A DNA stretch of 64,000 nt from Xiphydria camelus (Eukaryota > Arthropoda > Insecta > Hymenoptera > Xiphydriidae). The position numbers and the translations under genes were made by a program. The notes beneath the pieces are model-generated. The model searched no databases, was not told the DNA's origin, and saw nothing but the letters and a program-made list of their open reading frames with translations. The stretch covers positions 26,275,385 to 26,339,384 of the forward strand of contig OY783195.1 in the NCBI GenBank assembly GCA_963678675.1, in the 5' to 3' direction. Positions 10,471 to 21,480 of this stretch are shown piece by piece (the stretch's first letter is position 1; each line of letters begins with the position of its first letter).

Positions 10471-10705
10471 AGGACGACAGCACAGAGCGTCTAATGCAGC
10501 AGTCGGCCTAGCCTTACTGACGAGTCCACAGACCGACTCCGGGATGAAACGCTCTGTCGAAATCATGGCGACGACACCCGTCTCTATAGTGGTGACCCCC
10601 ACGAAAAAGAACATCATTCTGCAACATTCATCAACGCCCTCGCCTTCCCGAAAGGAGAGCCCATATAGTACGAAAGTTAGCAACGTCACAAAAAAGGTCA
10701 TTTGA
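10471..10705 (+). mobile_element. 5' end of a hammerhead-headed non-LTR-like retroelement (copy 2)
   Basis: After the ribozyme, ATG at 10565 opens a 46-codon frame ending at 10705. It begins MATTPVSIVVTPTKKN and is rich in Ser, Thr and Lys, the kind of sequence found at the start of LINE ORF1 proteins. The first four codons equal those of copy 1. It probably marks the 5' UTR and ORF1 start of a truncated element. No reverse transcriptase follows here. Confidence 0.5.
10482..10557 (+). ncRNA. Hammerhead self-cleaving ribozyme, complete (copy 2)
   Basis: Textbook type III layout. Stem III 5' strand ACAGAGC (10482-10488) pairs with GCTCTGT (10551-10557), and G10489 pairs with C10550. The cleavage triplet is GUC (10489-10491). 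Stem I closes TAA (10492-10494) with TTA (10514-10516). The core CTGACGA is at 10517-10523. Stem II is GTCC (10524-10527) with GGAU (10542-10545, one G-U pair). GAAA is at 10546-10549. The stem I loop holds AGTCGG (10501-10506) and the stem II loop holds CCGACT (10533-10538); these six bases can pair as the tertiary loop-loop contact known from natural hammerheads. All universally conserved core bases are present. The element's ATG follows 8 nt later. Confidence 0.85.
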
Positions 10706-11945
10706 TATTTCCCTTTCTTATTGAAGTTATGTAGGTATAGATGAGGTACCTACGTCTGGCACCTGGGAGCGGTTGTGTTTACTTGTGCGCATCTCTGCTG
10801 CTCAGGTAAAAAGTGGGTATTTTGAAATCATATTAAGATAAATTTTTTTTCCTAATTTTGTATGCCTTTTTAGCAATATAAATTTACAGTCGGCAAACAG
10901 TTTTGTTGTTACTCACATTGAGCTAGGTCCAATTGTAGTAATTAAAAAATAATAATTTTCAAACTTTTTTAATATAGCTGAAATTGTAATATAATATTAT
11001 AATTCTGTAATCAACGAGTACATTATTAATTACACAGCTAGCAAAGTAGTTCTATAAATTAAGAGTAATAGGAGTTTTATATTCTGTTAATGTTTTATAG
11101 TTGTATCTCGAACACTGAATTGTGGCATTAATGTGGCACATGAGACTATTTTGCCTTCAGAAACTGAATTGCTTTTTAAATTTGTTGCAAGAACGTTCTT
11201 AGATCATAATTTATAGAGCATTTATAAGATAACTGCTAATGTAGCCCTATAAGTGTTGTAAGAACGTTTTGAAAATGTTCTTAGAACAAACATGCTCTAT
11301 AAACGCGCCTAAAATTTGCTCTGGAAACGTTCTTACGATTTTTATAGAACATGAAAATTGTTAGCTGGGTAGCCAGACGGAAATTCCAATATTTAATTAG
11401 GAACCAGATCTATTTAAGTCTCGAGGTGAATAGGTGAGTTAGAAGAGTGTGGCAGCTTATTCGTTGGTTACGTGAGAGAGATAGCTGCGGTAGAGAGCGT
11501 CACGAGAAAGATCAACAGACAGCTGCTATTTTTCAGGTCAAAATCAATTCGACTGATACATAGAGTTGATGCAAAGGTTCGTCTCGTTTATATCAGTGAA
11601 GGCATTGAATCGCAAAACCAAAGTGCTATCTACTTTACACGTGTGAAGTTTTGGTGTTATTTGATATTAGGAGAATGTCAGAAAATATTTGGGGAAAAAA
11701 TTGTGTTATTTGATTAGATATGTTTTTTGAATTTTGTTAAACATTACAATTTCTGTCACAAAACTTTCTGAACCATTTACGGCATGTGGAATCGTTAACG
11801 GTACCCCCACCGTATACATCCATATTTTTTTGCGTACTACGCGAAGCATTCTTGCTCTTTCAGAAACTAAAATGCGTAATATGTCGAAATTGCTCCTTAT
11901 TTTCTGCCACTTTTAATGCTCAACAAAATTTACCACTCGTCCGCA
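10706..11945. other. Intergenic; old repeat debris
   Basis: AT-rich. Around 11180-11360 the motif AGAACGTTCT/GTAAGAACGTT recurs in both orientations, suggesting a degraded inverted-repeat element. The open frames at 11472-11717 and 11734-11916 have no recognisable domain. Confidence 0.35.
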
Positions 11946-12104
11946 GTATGGCACCCCGTCGATAGCACCACATCGTCCGCATTTCGCGACGGAATGTGAT
12001 TGGAACGAAAGATACGACGAAGAGAGAAACTCAGGAATTGAAACGGCGTCTTCATCATACTCAACCGACATTCCTTCAAATGTGCGAGTTCCTGCGAATT
12101 TGAG
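11946..12104 (+). other. Probable 5' UTR exon of sulfotransferase copy 2
   Basis: Homologous to 5636-5789. It ends at TTTGAG|GTGAGT, and the next acceptor is at 12281-12282, eight nt before the ATG. The first base is not resolved. Confidence 0.45.
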
Positions 12105-12290
12105 GTGAGTTCCAGCCCCCGCCGAATCAGTCGCCCTTCTCATACTTCGTACGCGCTGATCTCGCGAAATCGCATCGACCTTGGAACACGCGTTGCCGAA
12201 AATGCCGCGCGACCTCGTGTCGTGCAAGATCACTCAACAAGACTCGTCGTCACAAAACGCACATGTCTACGCGCTTCCACAGGTACAAAG

Positions 12291-13217
12291 ATGTCCAGGC
12301 AACTGAGTTTCTACGGTTTGGTAGGATTGGTGTTCCTCTGCTTCTTCTTTCTCCTGCTGAATCATCATTACAACGACTACTCAGAATGTCGAACGCAGGC
12401 CGTGCTCTCCGTGAGCAAAAATTGGGAGGTGAGTCCGTCTCCGCCGAGAGTCTCTGTGTTTACATTACCCGATAATGCCACCCTCGCCGAAATCCAAGAC
12501 GTTATAGACTGGCAGAGGTGGTCCATCGAGAGAGACACTGAGGGCTACAATTATCCCAATGGGCGGTACGGCATTAACGCGAGGTAATCTCATCATCGTC
12601 GTCCACTATTTCGCGTTTTCGTGATACGCACCAGTGATGCCACTCGATTCCTCTTCGTCATACGTTGCAGCAAGTTGGAGGATCTGGTAATGGAAAAAGG
12701 TGGCAGGCCGACGAGGAGTGTCATTCTCTCCACTTGGCGAAGTGGCAGCACCTTCTTAGGCGATATTATGAACGCACATCCAGCTAGTTACTATCATTAC
12801 GAACCGTTATTAGACTTTGGAATAGTGCAGGTAAGGGCCGGCGAGCCCCTCGCTCGGGAGGCGTTGAAGAACATCAGATCGCTCTTCGCGTGCAATTACA
12901 AATATGAGAACATGCGTGAGTATTATACGCGTCGATGGCGTATGTTCTCATTTGGATATAGATCCGCTGTTTCAGGTAATTATCTCAATTTTGGCAAGAG
13001 TGACCCGTTTCCCAGAACTCATAATACTCATTTGTGGCGGCAGTGCCAGGCTCATAAAAAGATCTGTTGGGAACCTCGGTTTCTCTCGAGGTTCTGTCGT
13101 CTCTTTCCATTCCAGTTGATGAAATTGACACGGCTCAGATTGCGCGTCGCGGAAGAACTTTTGGAACAAACGAGGCGAGTTCCGTTCACTCCTACGTTGA
13201 TCCTACCATCGGGTGGA

Positions 13218-13277
<60 letters not shown>

Positions 13278-13934
13278 CATCTTACTGATAAGTTCCGTTG
13301 TCGTTTCACCTGCTTCAGCTTGGGTTTAAGATTGATGTTGCTCGTTCGGGATCCACGCGGTACCTTGCAGTCGAGAAAGCACCTCAAATGGTGTCAGGAT
13401 TACCCAGATTGTTCGGATCCGGTACTCTTGTGTTCCGACATGGTTTCCGATTTCGACGTAGCGACGCGATTGATCAAGAAGTACCCCACGACCTTTAGGT
13501 TCGTTAAATTCGAGCAAACTTGACCTGGTCGTGGAAATTACCTTTGCAAGTCTTGCTTCCTCATTCTGTACGCTCTTCTCCCTTTCCATTTTAACCGCAG
13601 AGTGGTTCGCTCCGAGGATCTCTCCCTGGATGTCTACAAATATACTAAGGATGTCTACAATTTTTATGGATTGGATTTTCACGCGAACGTCAAACGATTT
13701 TTGGATACGCACACCAAAGAAAACGTCGGCGATGTGTACAGCACTTTTCGGAATTCTAAGTCAGCTCCGTTTCATTGGCGAACTGACCTCGATTTCAAAG
13801 AAGTCGACGAGATACAACGAGCGTGCGTAACCGCTATGCAATATTGGGGTTACGTGCCCGCTCACAATGTTTCTCACCAGAGAGAATTCGATCCCATTAC
13901 GGGATACAGCCTCGAGTCGTATGGTACGGGTTGA
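12291..13934 (+). CDS. Golgi carbohydrate sulfotransferase, tandem copy 2
   Basis: Paralogue of the gene at 5976-7694, nearly identical over most of its length, with the same type II anchor and PAPS motifs (TWRSGSTFLGDIM, LLVRDPRGTLQSRKH). Exons: 12291-12583, 12671-12915, 12976-13174, 13319-13498, 13601-13934; phases close to 416 aa. Differences: the first intron of copy 1 is not removable here, because 114 bp including its acceptor and the first exon 3 codons are missing, and the former donor region is read through in frame (WE-VSPSPPRVSVFTLP-DNATLAE). Exon 4 has two extra codons. Copy 1 reads VRYEDL where this copy has VRSEDL. The GC-AG intron after 13174 holds a long TC repeat. Whether this copy is active is unknown; no stop or frameshift was found. 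Confidence 0.87.
13225..13274. repeat. (TC)25 microsatellite inside the GC-AG intron of sulfotransferase copy 2
   Basis: An uninterrupted TC tract, much longer than the tract at the same place in copy 1 (about 7022-7034). Being in frame with length divisible by two only, its length changes whether the retained intron stays open. Confidence 0.95.
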
Positions 13935-14297
13935 GGGTGGCGCTCCATCCTGAGAATCTCAATTCGAACACCCACGTATTCAGTGGCGTGCAAAAATCTC
14001 CGGCCAGTAAGGTATTTCGCTGTATCATTCATGAAGGTAAATAATGTAGGGGTGAAGCTATTTTTATGTACGAGAATATATTTACGTACTGAACTCTTAT
14101 TTTCACGTGATCAAATGTCTCCAATCACCTTGCTGTTTGGTATTTCAGAAGGACAACGAATCGTTTTATTTTCAAATATTGTACTGAGAGTTTATAACCA
14201 GTTGATAACGAGCAAGCAAAGTGTACAAATGGCTCGCCATACGCCTATTGAAATACGTGAGGCACACAAGAACGCGATAGATATAAAAGTATATCGT

Positions 14298-14303
14298 AAT
14301 AAA
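14298..14303 (+). terminator. Polyadenylation signal candidate downstream of sulfotransferase copy 2
   Basis: AATAAA, 364 nt after the stop. Homology with the copy 1 flank stops near 13975, so this signal is not shared with copy 1. Confidence 0.3.
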
Positions 14304-14765
14304 CCCTAAGCTGCACGCATCGATAGACGGCGTACGATTTGGGGTTTATTGCAACATACCTCACAACTCTTACCATTCTCACTGGGACCCCGTACAAATA
14401 ACCCAGCCTCGCGAACCAAAACTAGTTTAAAACCGCAGAAAATACCGAAATTCTGCAACATTGCGTTCAACCTCGAGATGCGAACGCGGTCGTGCAACTT
14501 ATCGACGCTATTGCGACAGATCGACGAATACGAACTTAGCATTGAATTCCCGCCGATCGGGATATTCGCACCGCTCTCTCGAATTAATCGCGCGCTAATC
14601 ACACGCCCCGGGGTTGCACGGCACGGGACAACGCGACCTTTACTCGCAGTGGCCATTGCCAAGGTCCTTCGACGCCGCTTCAACCTATTGTGTAACGCGC
14701 GATTAAATGCGGGCACGTAACACACGCCGGTATGAAAAATTCTACCTCCTCCGTATGCGCACGTG

Positions 14766-14768
<3 letters not shown>

Positions 14769-14842
<74 letters not shown>
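14769..14842. repeat. (TC)37 microsatellite
   Basis: A pure 74-bp TC tract, followed by a ten-C run near 14870-14880 and a CpG-rich block. Confidence 0.97.
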
Positions 14843-14846
<4 letters not shown>

Positions 14847-14849
14847 GTC

Positions 14850-15660
14850 TCTATATATTTCCCGCGTCTTCCCCCCCCCCCAAGCTCCGGACTTCGCCGG
14901 AAGGCGAGACGCCGATTGCGATCTGTCTGAGGCGGCGGTCCACGCGTCGCTTTTCCGTAATTCGTAGCTCGGCGATTGTTTCGTACTTCTCGAACCGGGA
15001 GAGGGGGAGGGACTCGCCTAATTCGGGCCGCGCTTCCGTCGCGGAAACGGAAGATTGCCCAATTACGGGAGTTTTTCAGCGACTATCGCGCTCGGTCGCA
15101 ACGTCGCGACGCAATTTTTACGATTTCCCGCCACTCTCGTCGCGCGTTCTCGAATGAACATTCCGCGCGCGCGCGTGCTCGCCTCTTTCTCGCGTCTTCC
15201 AGCGGGGCGTCTGACTCCTCCGAGATTTTTTCTACTCCTCGCTACACGAGCTTCTCGGTCACCGGATCGCCGGAGTCTTTTTTTTCTATTCTCCGCTAAG
15301 CGCGCGCTTCTCGGTGACAGGATCGCCGGCGCGCAAGATTCGCACCTGTCGCTCGTTAAGGTATTATTCACGGTGCGGCGGTCGGGAGGGGGTTGTGCGA
15401 TTACTCGCAATCGCGCACGTACTCTTCGCGGTCCCTCGCGCGTCCAACGACGAATGGAAGGCGACGCTCCTCGACCTTGTCATTCGTTTCGAATCCGACA
15501 ATTAGTCCGCGAATGTGGCTCGTTAACGCGAGGATCTGTCATATTTACGAGTAATAATGTCGCGCGTGCGCGCGCGACACACGTTTTTTCTTGCCGCGCG
15601 CTTCGCCGCAAAAACTCTGACTTTTTTGCCCCGCACGCGAATCCTGCCTAATTATTACCC
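14850..15660. other. CpG-rich block, no gene recognised
   Basis: Dense in CG dinucleotides, with several overlapping open frames on both strands (for example 15055-15651) that reflect composition. Peptides are Arg/Ser-rich and share no family motif. Could be a distal promoter or first-exon island; I cannot identify a gene. Confidence 0.4.
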
Positions 15661-16295
15661 GGTTTTGCGGTTCATTTGAATATTACACGCGAACCTGGAA
15701 ATACGCGGTAGTCGGGTGAATCAAATTTTTTTAAATATATACGCGTCCTCTCTCTCTGTTCGCTTCTGCTTTTATGTAACGCGCTTAATGGGCTTTAATC
15801 GCGTTGAACGTAAGCAAAGTATCTTCCAGATTTTTCAAGTTCTCCGTACCGCGCGCAGGGCGGGTTTTTTTTCCTTCGCGAGATAAAAATCATTTGTTAA
15901 CTGGCGGATAACCATTCTTGCTCTTCGGCGAATTAGATGTAGGTAGAAACCGCTTTTCGTTGGCTTGCGAAATAGGTCGCATTTGTTTGTCAGCGAATCA
16001 CGAGCTAAGACTTTGAGGGATGTTAGATGCCATTTATGTATACCTATCTTCAAATTTTTGTTAGAATCTATAAAGATGCCATCATAAATATAACTTTAAT
16101 TGTCGAACAGTGTAAGAGAAATTTATACTAAATATTCGTCGAGTTTTATGCTATATTAATTAATTTTCATAATCACGTATTGAATAAAATAGCTTTACGT
16201 GCAATTGTATTTTTAAATACAAATTTTTCTAACAGCCAATGGTATCTTATAGTCCCGTTGATTACGATTCATACTCGAAGACTTGTTGCACTATA
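15661..16295. other. Intergenic, nothing recognised
   Basis: AT-rich, no supported ORF or repeat boundary. Confidence 0.3.
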
Positions 16296-16432
16296 AAGGC
16301 CAGTTCCATAACTCGAGTTCAACTTGCAGTTTTAACCATCCGTTAAACGAGTAAACGCTTGAAAAAGAGGGTTTAAGAGCCAGTTTCACAACTCGAGTTG
16401 AACTCTTGAACAGAGTTCAAACTATCTATTCA

Positions 16433-16909
16433 CCCAGATAGGCAAAATATACGTAAATTGTACAGCAACTCTAAGTTGTATCAATTCATCAGGTGCGTCA
16501 AGGTTGTGCGCCTCATGGATCATAATTAAACAAGCATATTTGGACGCTGTTATGCAAAACAGTGTCAACCCACAAAAATTAAGTTACTTAAAATGTTGTT
16601 TAAAAATGTTCAACCAACTCTACACAAGGCAATTCCGTTAAAACCTCAATTTCTTAATTTTTGTGGGTTGTCACTGTTTTGCATAACAGCATCCATTTAT
16701 GTCATCGAATGATTTCAAACTGATACAAATAAAATGCTAGACACTTATTCAATGCATGCACAATTTTTCGTAAATATATTGCTACGATAAATTCATTCAT
16801 ACAACAATCGTTTTTCTAAACTCATGCCACATAATAAACGTTGACTTTAGAACAATCAATTGTTGCAATTTGCATGAACGTCGTGACGATCATACAAGTC
16901 TATCTGGGC
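16433..16909. mobile_element. CCCAGATAG-family element, copy 1 (nested)
   Basis: The ends CCCAGATAG and CTATCTGGG, with subterminal ACGTAAATTGTACA on one side and GATCATACAAG on the other. Homologous copies lie at 25292-26195, 32009-32634 and 34254-34867, sharing internal blocks such as CGTAAATATATTGCT and TCTAAACTCATGCCACA. Non-coding. Confidence 0.7.
16546..16690. mobile_element. Nested 145-bp MITE
   Basis: Inverted repeats of about 37 bp (GCTGTTATGCAAAACAGTG ...), inserted in the CCCAGATAG-family copy 1. Confidence 0.65.
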
Positions 16910-17096
16910 AACGAATGAATGCTCGAGAACGAGGATTTAAACTCCGTTTTTCAGACTTAATAATATATAATATTAATATAAACTCGAGTTGTGGAACTGG
17001 CCCTAAGTAAATGTCTGCCCGATTCAGTTATAGTTTTTTTCCATCGCGTACTATCTCCGAAATACGTACACACACGAGTACACATCTACACATGAA

Positions 17097-17323
17097 CCGT
17101 TGAAAACCAGAATGGTCTAAGTCACATTTCATGTAAGCTGAGATTATTTGACTGCAAAGTTAAGTACAATTTGAAAACTCTGTCTAGATGATACAAAACA
17201 GATATTCACGATTTAAAATATCTGTTTGTATCATCCAGACAGATTTTTCAAATTGTACTTAACTTTGCAGTCAAATAATCTCAGCTTACATGAAATGTGA
17301 CAGACCATTCTGGTTTTCAACGG
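17097..17323. mobile_element. Long palindromic MITE, about 100-bp arms
   Basis: Arms starting CCGTTGAAAACCAGAATGG are nearly perfect inverted copies around an ATATTCACGATTTAAAATAT centre. No coding capacity. Confidence 0.75.
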
Positions 17324-17940
17324 CTAACATAGGATCGCTCGCAAAAAGAATCGCAAAATCGCGTTCCACCACTTCGACAGAACGAAACCTTTCAACGGCG
17401 TTTCGGCAACCGGCGCGGCGATATGCGCAACGCCCACGCGTGTCAGCGACTTTTCGCGTAGGTACATCGCGCGCCGTCCCCCCTCCCACCGCGGGTAGGC
17501 ATATCGCTACGTATTCCGCCGTGCGACGAAGCAATCGCCGCGCCGTTTCTTTTCCCATTACCCATGGTCCGCCGCTTCGATGGTCCAATGACTTCCCGCG
17601 AAAGTTAGAGACTCCGGCCGTTGTTGTACAATCGTATCGAGAGCTACGGCGGTACAGGCATACTTTTCCGTTCGCACTGTCGCCCACTCGCGCGTGTAAC
17701 GCGCTCCGCGCGAAACTGCGGCGTTGCAGCGCGGCTATTCGCGTATCGGCTTTACCACCCCGTCGAATCGCGAGTGATATACCTACCTACGCGCGCGGCA
17801 GGTATTTATCCGAGGCGTTCGAAGTGGTATATAAGAGCTCGTCTCCGCGACAGGGGATGCGTTGATGTACGTCTACACACGTCTACCGACTCGGCCACCC
17901 GCCGAGTGCGAGCGCGGCGAAACGGTAATGTATAATAAAT
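17324..17940. other. CpG-rich block with a TATA-like box
   Basis: CG-dense with compositional open frames on both strands. TATATAAG at 17828-17835 could be a core promoter reading plus, but no initiator at the right spacing and no downstream gene was found. Confidence 0.3.
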
Positions 17941-17964
17941 GGATGACTGTATTGATGAGAACTC

Positions 17965-18485
17965 CACGGAGAAAAATGGATTTGGAATAAAAAGCACCGA
18001 GTGCCCAGATTCTGACACTCTAACAATAAGTACCCAGATTCCGGCGTTATATGATCGACTGTGTGGCACTGGTGTGACAACTCGAATTTTTGCAAAATAT
18101 CGCCATACAAAATAGCATTTCATTCCCCTCGTATGGCAAAAATTAGTAAAATATCGCACGTTTAAAAATAATTTGGTATTTCTTTGCATTACAGCCAACG
18201 GACGTGCGGGAAAAAAAATAAGAAATAGGAATTGAAAAATCAGAAAAACAGTACATTATTATACTTTCCTTTATACGCACGTTAGCTGTATTGCAAGAAA
18301 TGCCAAATTATTCGAAAATATGGTATGCTGTATCCATTTTTGCCATACGAGGGGAATGAATTACTATTTTGTACGGCAATATTTTGCAAAGATTCGAATT
18401 GTCACTCCAGTATCACATAATCGATTACATAATACCAGGATTTGGGCACTCAGTGCCCTCCATTTCAAATCCATTTTTCTCCGTG
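17965..18485. mobile_element. 521-bp long-inverted-repeat element with CACGGAGAAAAA ends
   Basis: The two halves are inverted, diverged copies over more than 200 bp each. Shared blocks include CATTCCCCTCGTATGGCAAAA and the CACGGAGAAAAATGGATTT ends. Non-coding. Confidence 0.7.
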
Positions 18486-18554
18486 TCTCGGTATGACAAT
18501 TTTTATTCGGGCGCGTAATTTTTCACGAAAAAATGATAATTATACTGAGGGATT

Positions 18555-18684
18555 AGGGTAAAGCATACAGTTGTTGACCACTTCACAGTGATTGACAAAT
18601 GCATTCGACAGAAAGACTAAGCGATAGGTCAATTACTGTATAATTTCGTCTGCTTAAACTGTCAATAACTGTATGCTCAACCCT
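18555..18684. mobile_element. Small MITE, AGGGT...CAGTTGTTGAC ends
   Basis: The ends AGGGTAAAGCATACAGTTGTT and a diverged inverted copy (AACTGTATGCTCAACCCT) bound 130 bp. Similar in end structure to 477-862 and 57437-57510. Confidence 0.5.
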
Positions 18685-18689
18685 ATTGA

Positions 18690-19840
18690 GTCAAAATTTT
18701 ACCCCCATTTTAATGCTTTTAACGCTTCATTCCGTAGACTACCATTGGCCTACTCAGCCTTCTTTTGAAACTAAAGTTGGTGAATGGTCACTAGCGGATC
18801 ATTTAAGGCTCAACGCTGGGTCGATACAATGGAAAATCGATGTACTGTAAACCTAAAATAGTAGGTCTAAAATTTCCACTCTCTGGATTGGTACTATCGC
18901 CTCGAAGGATTGATACTGTATACACGGAGAAAAAAATTAGTTTACTTGGTTACTTGAAATAAATTAATTTGTTATAATGATTAAAAACTGCTTGATAAAA
19001 ACAAGCTGTAGTCACACACGCATTCTAGCAAATTATTAGTTCGAATAACTAAATCTGCATTCCTTCATCCGTGAGCGCTAATTTAGACGAATCTACCACA
19101 TTTTTTTTCACGTTATAGGAAAGGTCTCATTTTTTTTTAGTAATAAATAAAGTAAAGGCGTGTTATAAACATCGTTAGAATGATTTATGTTGACGTTGGG
19201 CTCAAAGGGTAGATGAATTGGGAGACGCAATTATGTTTTTCTAGGAATTTGAATTATTTCAATCGATCGAAGCTCGCGAAATGGATTCGACACTTTCGTA
19301 ATCTTGTTATATCGATTTGCAGCTACAATTGTTTCTAATCCACTATAGAAATTAACTTTCTATAAAGATTTGAATACTCCATGGAACGCCCCGATATTTT
19401 TAGGACGTACAAACATCCACGAGACATTCGAGCGCGTCCAGAGAGGATATATCCAAATGCGCGTCGTATACGAGCGTGACTCGCTGGAACGTTCACGTGC
19501 CGCTACACGTCGCACGACAACGCACCCTCTCCCGTCGCGCGTACGTAAAACGCGGAGCGTGCAGGCCGCGCGGTGGTCCGGAACGCGGGCCACGATTTTT
19601 CTCCGCGAACCGTCGACTGTGCGGAGTTCCGAACAGAGGCGGTGAAATGGTCCCCCGGTGTACTTTCGTCAAACTCGATTACAACGCCCGAGTAATAGTT
19701 CGTTACTCGCGCGACCGGCCTTCCGCTGTTCTTTTTCCACACTTTTTTAGGCCCGCGCGTAAAATCGAAAGTCTCGGCGGTATACAGAATCGATCGCACG
19801 AAAAAGACGAGAAATGGGGTACAGTCGAGTCCCGCTCAAC
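18690..19840. other. Intergenic; partial repeat end and CpG-rich part
   Basis: A lone CACGGAGAAAAAAATTAG end at about 18924 suggests a solo or decayed MITE terminus. From 19360 the sequence is CpG-rich with compositional open frames. No gene recognised. Confidence 0.3.
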
Positions 19841-19845
19841 CTTCG

Positions 19846-19980
19846 ATCGCCGTTATCTCATTACCTGCGAACTTTTCGGCAAAATTGATGGAATACTTTT
19901 TTGAAGATCTCATTTCGATCTACAAAAAAGGTTGATACCAATATTGACCTAAAATCTACGGATAACGAGATAATCGTAGT
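19846..19980. repeat. Dispersed hairpin repeat family H1, copy A
   Basis: Inverted arms around CGNTTATCTCGTTACC...GTGAACTTTT, with a central TTTTTTGAAG...TCTACAAAA block. Copies B (28230-28364) and C (32974-33102) have the same architecture in the same orientation. No ORF. Confidence 0.6.
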
Positions 19981-19999
19981 TGAAGCACATCGAAATACC

Positions 20000-21130
20000 G
20001 CTCCACCCTGTACACGCGCGAGAATCGAGCGTTTCCGTCGGTCGTCGCGGGTCGAAGGATCGCGTGGAGCCAAAGGTGGATCACGTGGCTCCGCACGAGC
20101 AGCTCTTCCTGTCGTTTCGCTTCGGATAATTTCCGTCATTCGATGCCCACATGCGCGCGTTGCTCGGCGGGTGTAATTTTATTTTAATTTCGCACGCGAG
20201 AGTCCGCGCGGTCGCTATTTTTCCCGTCGCTCGCGAGGCTCCGAAGCTTGCGCCGCGCGAGCCGCGGATATTTATTTGATTGGGATCCTCCGAGAGCAGA
20301 GCTCGAGGGGAAAATTTATCGACGGTTGTTCGCTTGAAATTCGGATATTTCCACCGTAAGCGTCTCATTTGAGAACGGCGCGAGACGGAAATCATTTCGG
20401 AAGGCTCTCGCAAGAGGAAGCCACGCGTCGCACGTATAAAACCACCTCTGCGCGGGTCGCGATGGAAAGTCGAGGAAACGCGAAGCGAACAATTACACGT
20501 ATACGATCCGCACTGTCACGTCCTCTCGTATTTATATACTCCTACCTATAAACTGCTTTGTAGTTCCGCGAAGCGCAATTCGCTTATCACTCGAAATACT
20601 ACGTACCTACACCGCGCTTTCCTTCCAACACGATAACTCCCGATGTGCTCGTAGTGTTCGCCCGACGACGATGCATAGATCGCAGTAAATAAGTGGTGTT
20701 AATTTTTAACACCATTTCATATCGGTGTGGACCTACATGTACCATATGTGGTGTCATTCAGTGTTATGCCATTGTTATCTAACGCCTAAAGTGGTCTGCA
20801 TAGGTCCACGCCGCAGACTTTTTTACAGTGTACATAAGTACTTACAGCGCCGAATATCGTGAATGGAAATTTTCATAGATATTTACTGAGAAAAGAAACG
20901 TGTTTCTTACAAATACGATCGAACATTTCTAATAGTACCTACATAGGCATATTTATTTGACTCGAACATAATGATATTAATTAAATCAAAACATCATTCA
21001 ATTGAATCAACGATATTTATGTAAATCTAATCAATATCTATCGATTTGAATTATATAAGTGTGCAATTAGGAATCTTCAATTACCATACTTATTTGAAAC
21101 AAGCACGACCTTTTCTCAGTGCAGCTTAAA
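20000..21130. other. Intergenic; CpG-rich then AT-rich
   Basis: CG-dense to about 20680 with a TATAAAA at about 20436, then AT-rich. A diffuse inverted pair around GTGGACCTA near 20738 and TAGGTCCAC near 20799 may mark an old MITE. No gene recognised. Confidence 0.3.
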
Positions 21131-21139
21131 CGCGAGACG

Positions 21140-21480
21140 CGAGAATCGCGGAAAGAATTCGGTCGTTAAATAATAAAAAATATTCACTTTTAAATTCAAT
21201 TTGTAATCTGTATATATATTTAATATCATATATGGAAAAGAATATCCGAAACAATAATTATTCGCAGAATTACAAACGCATTTCTCTCTACAACGTAGTG
21301 ACATCATCGAAACCCCAAAGAGGTGCACTCTTATGCTGAGCCATGAGTACGAGAGATGGACTTACAGCACGATGATGTGGATGCATTTCAAAACGTCGCT
21401 TCCCAGCTCAATAAGGCCGAAAATTGAAAGTAAAAAAAATACAAGGTAAATAATTTTTCCGAAATTTTTCGAATCCGTTA
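21140..21480 (+). repeat. Dispersed repeat family H2 (hairpin with TGACATCATC loop), copy 1
   Basis: Contains ACGCATTTCTCTCT ... GTGACATCATCG ... AAGAGGTGCACTCTTATG, flanked by AAATATTC..TTTTTAAATTCAATTTG and by TTTCAAAACGTCG..CCAGCTCAATAAGGCCG. The same ordered blocks occur at 23375-23640, 42830-43160 and 59040-59490. Confidence 0.55.

Larger units (their letters stand above)
16296..17004. mobile_element. MITE with GGCCAGTTCCACAACTCGAGTT ends, hosting nested elements
   Basis: The left end (16296-16320) and right end (16981-17004) are 24-bp imperfect inverted repeats around the motif CCAGTTCCAYAACTCGAGTT. A second, internal left-end-like block lies at 16375-16402. Most of the interior consists of later insertions (16433-16909 and 16546-16690). 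Confidence 0.65.

Noticed and set aside
12972..13169. Minus-strand frames repeated in both sulfotransferase copies
   Set aside because: Antisense shadow of coding exon 5, conserved only because the genes are duplicates.
14769..14842. Leu/Ser repeat peptide
   Set aside because: It is a TC microsatellite.
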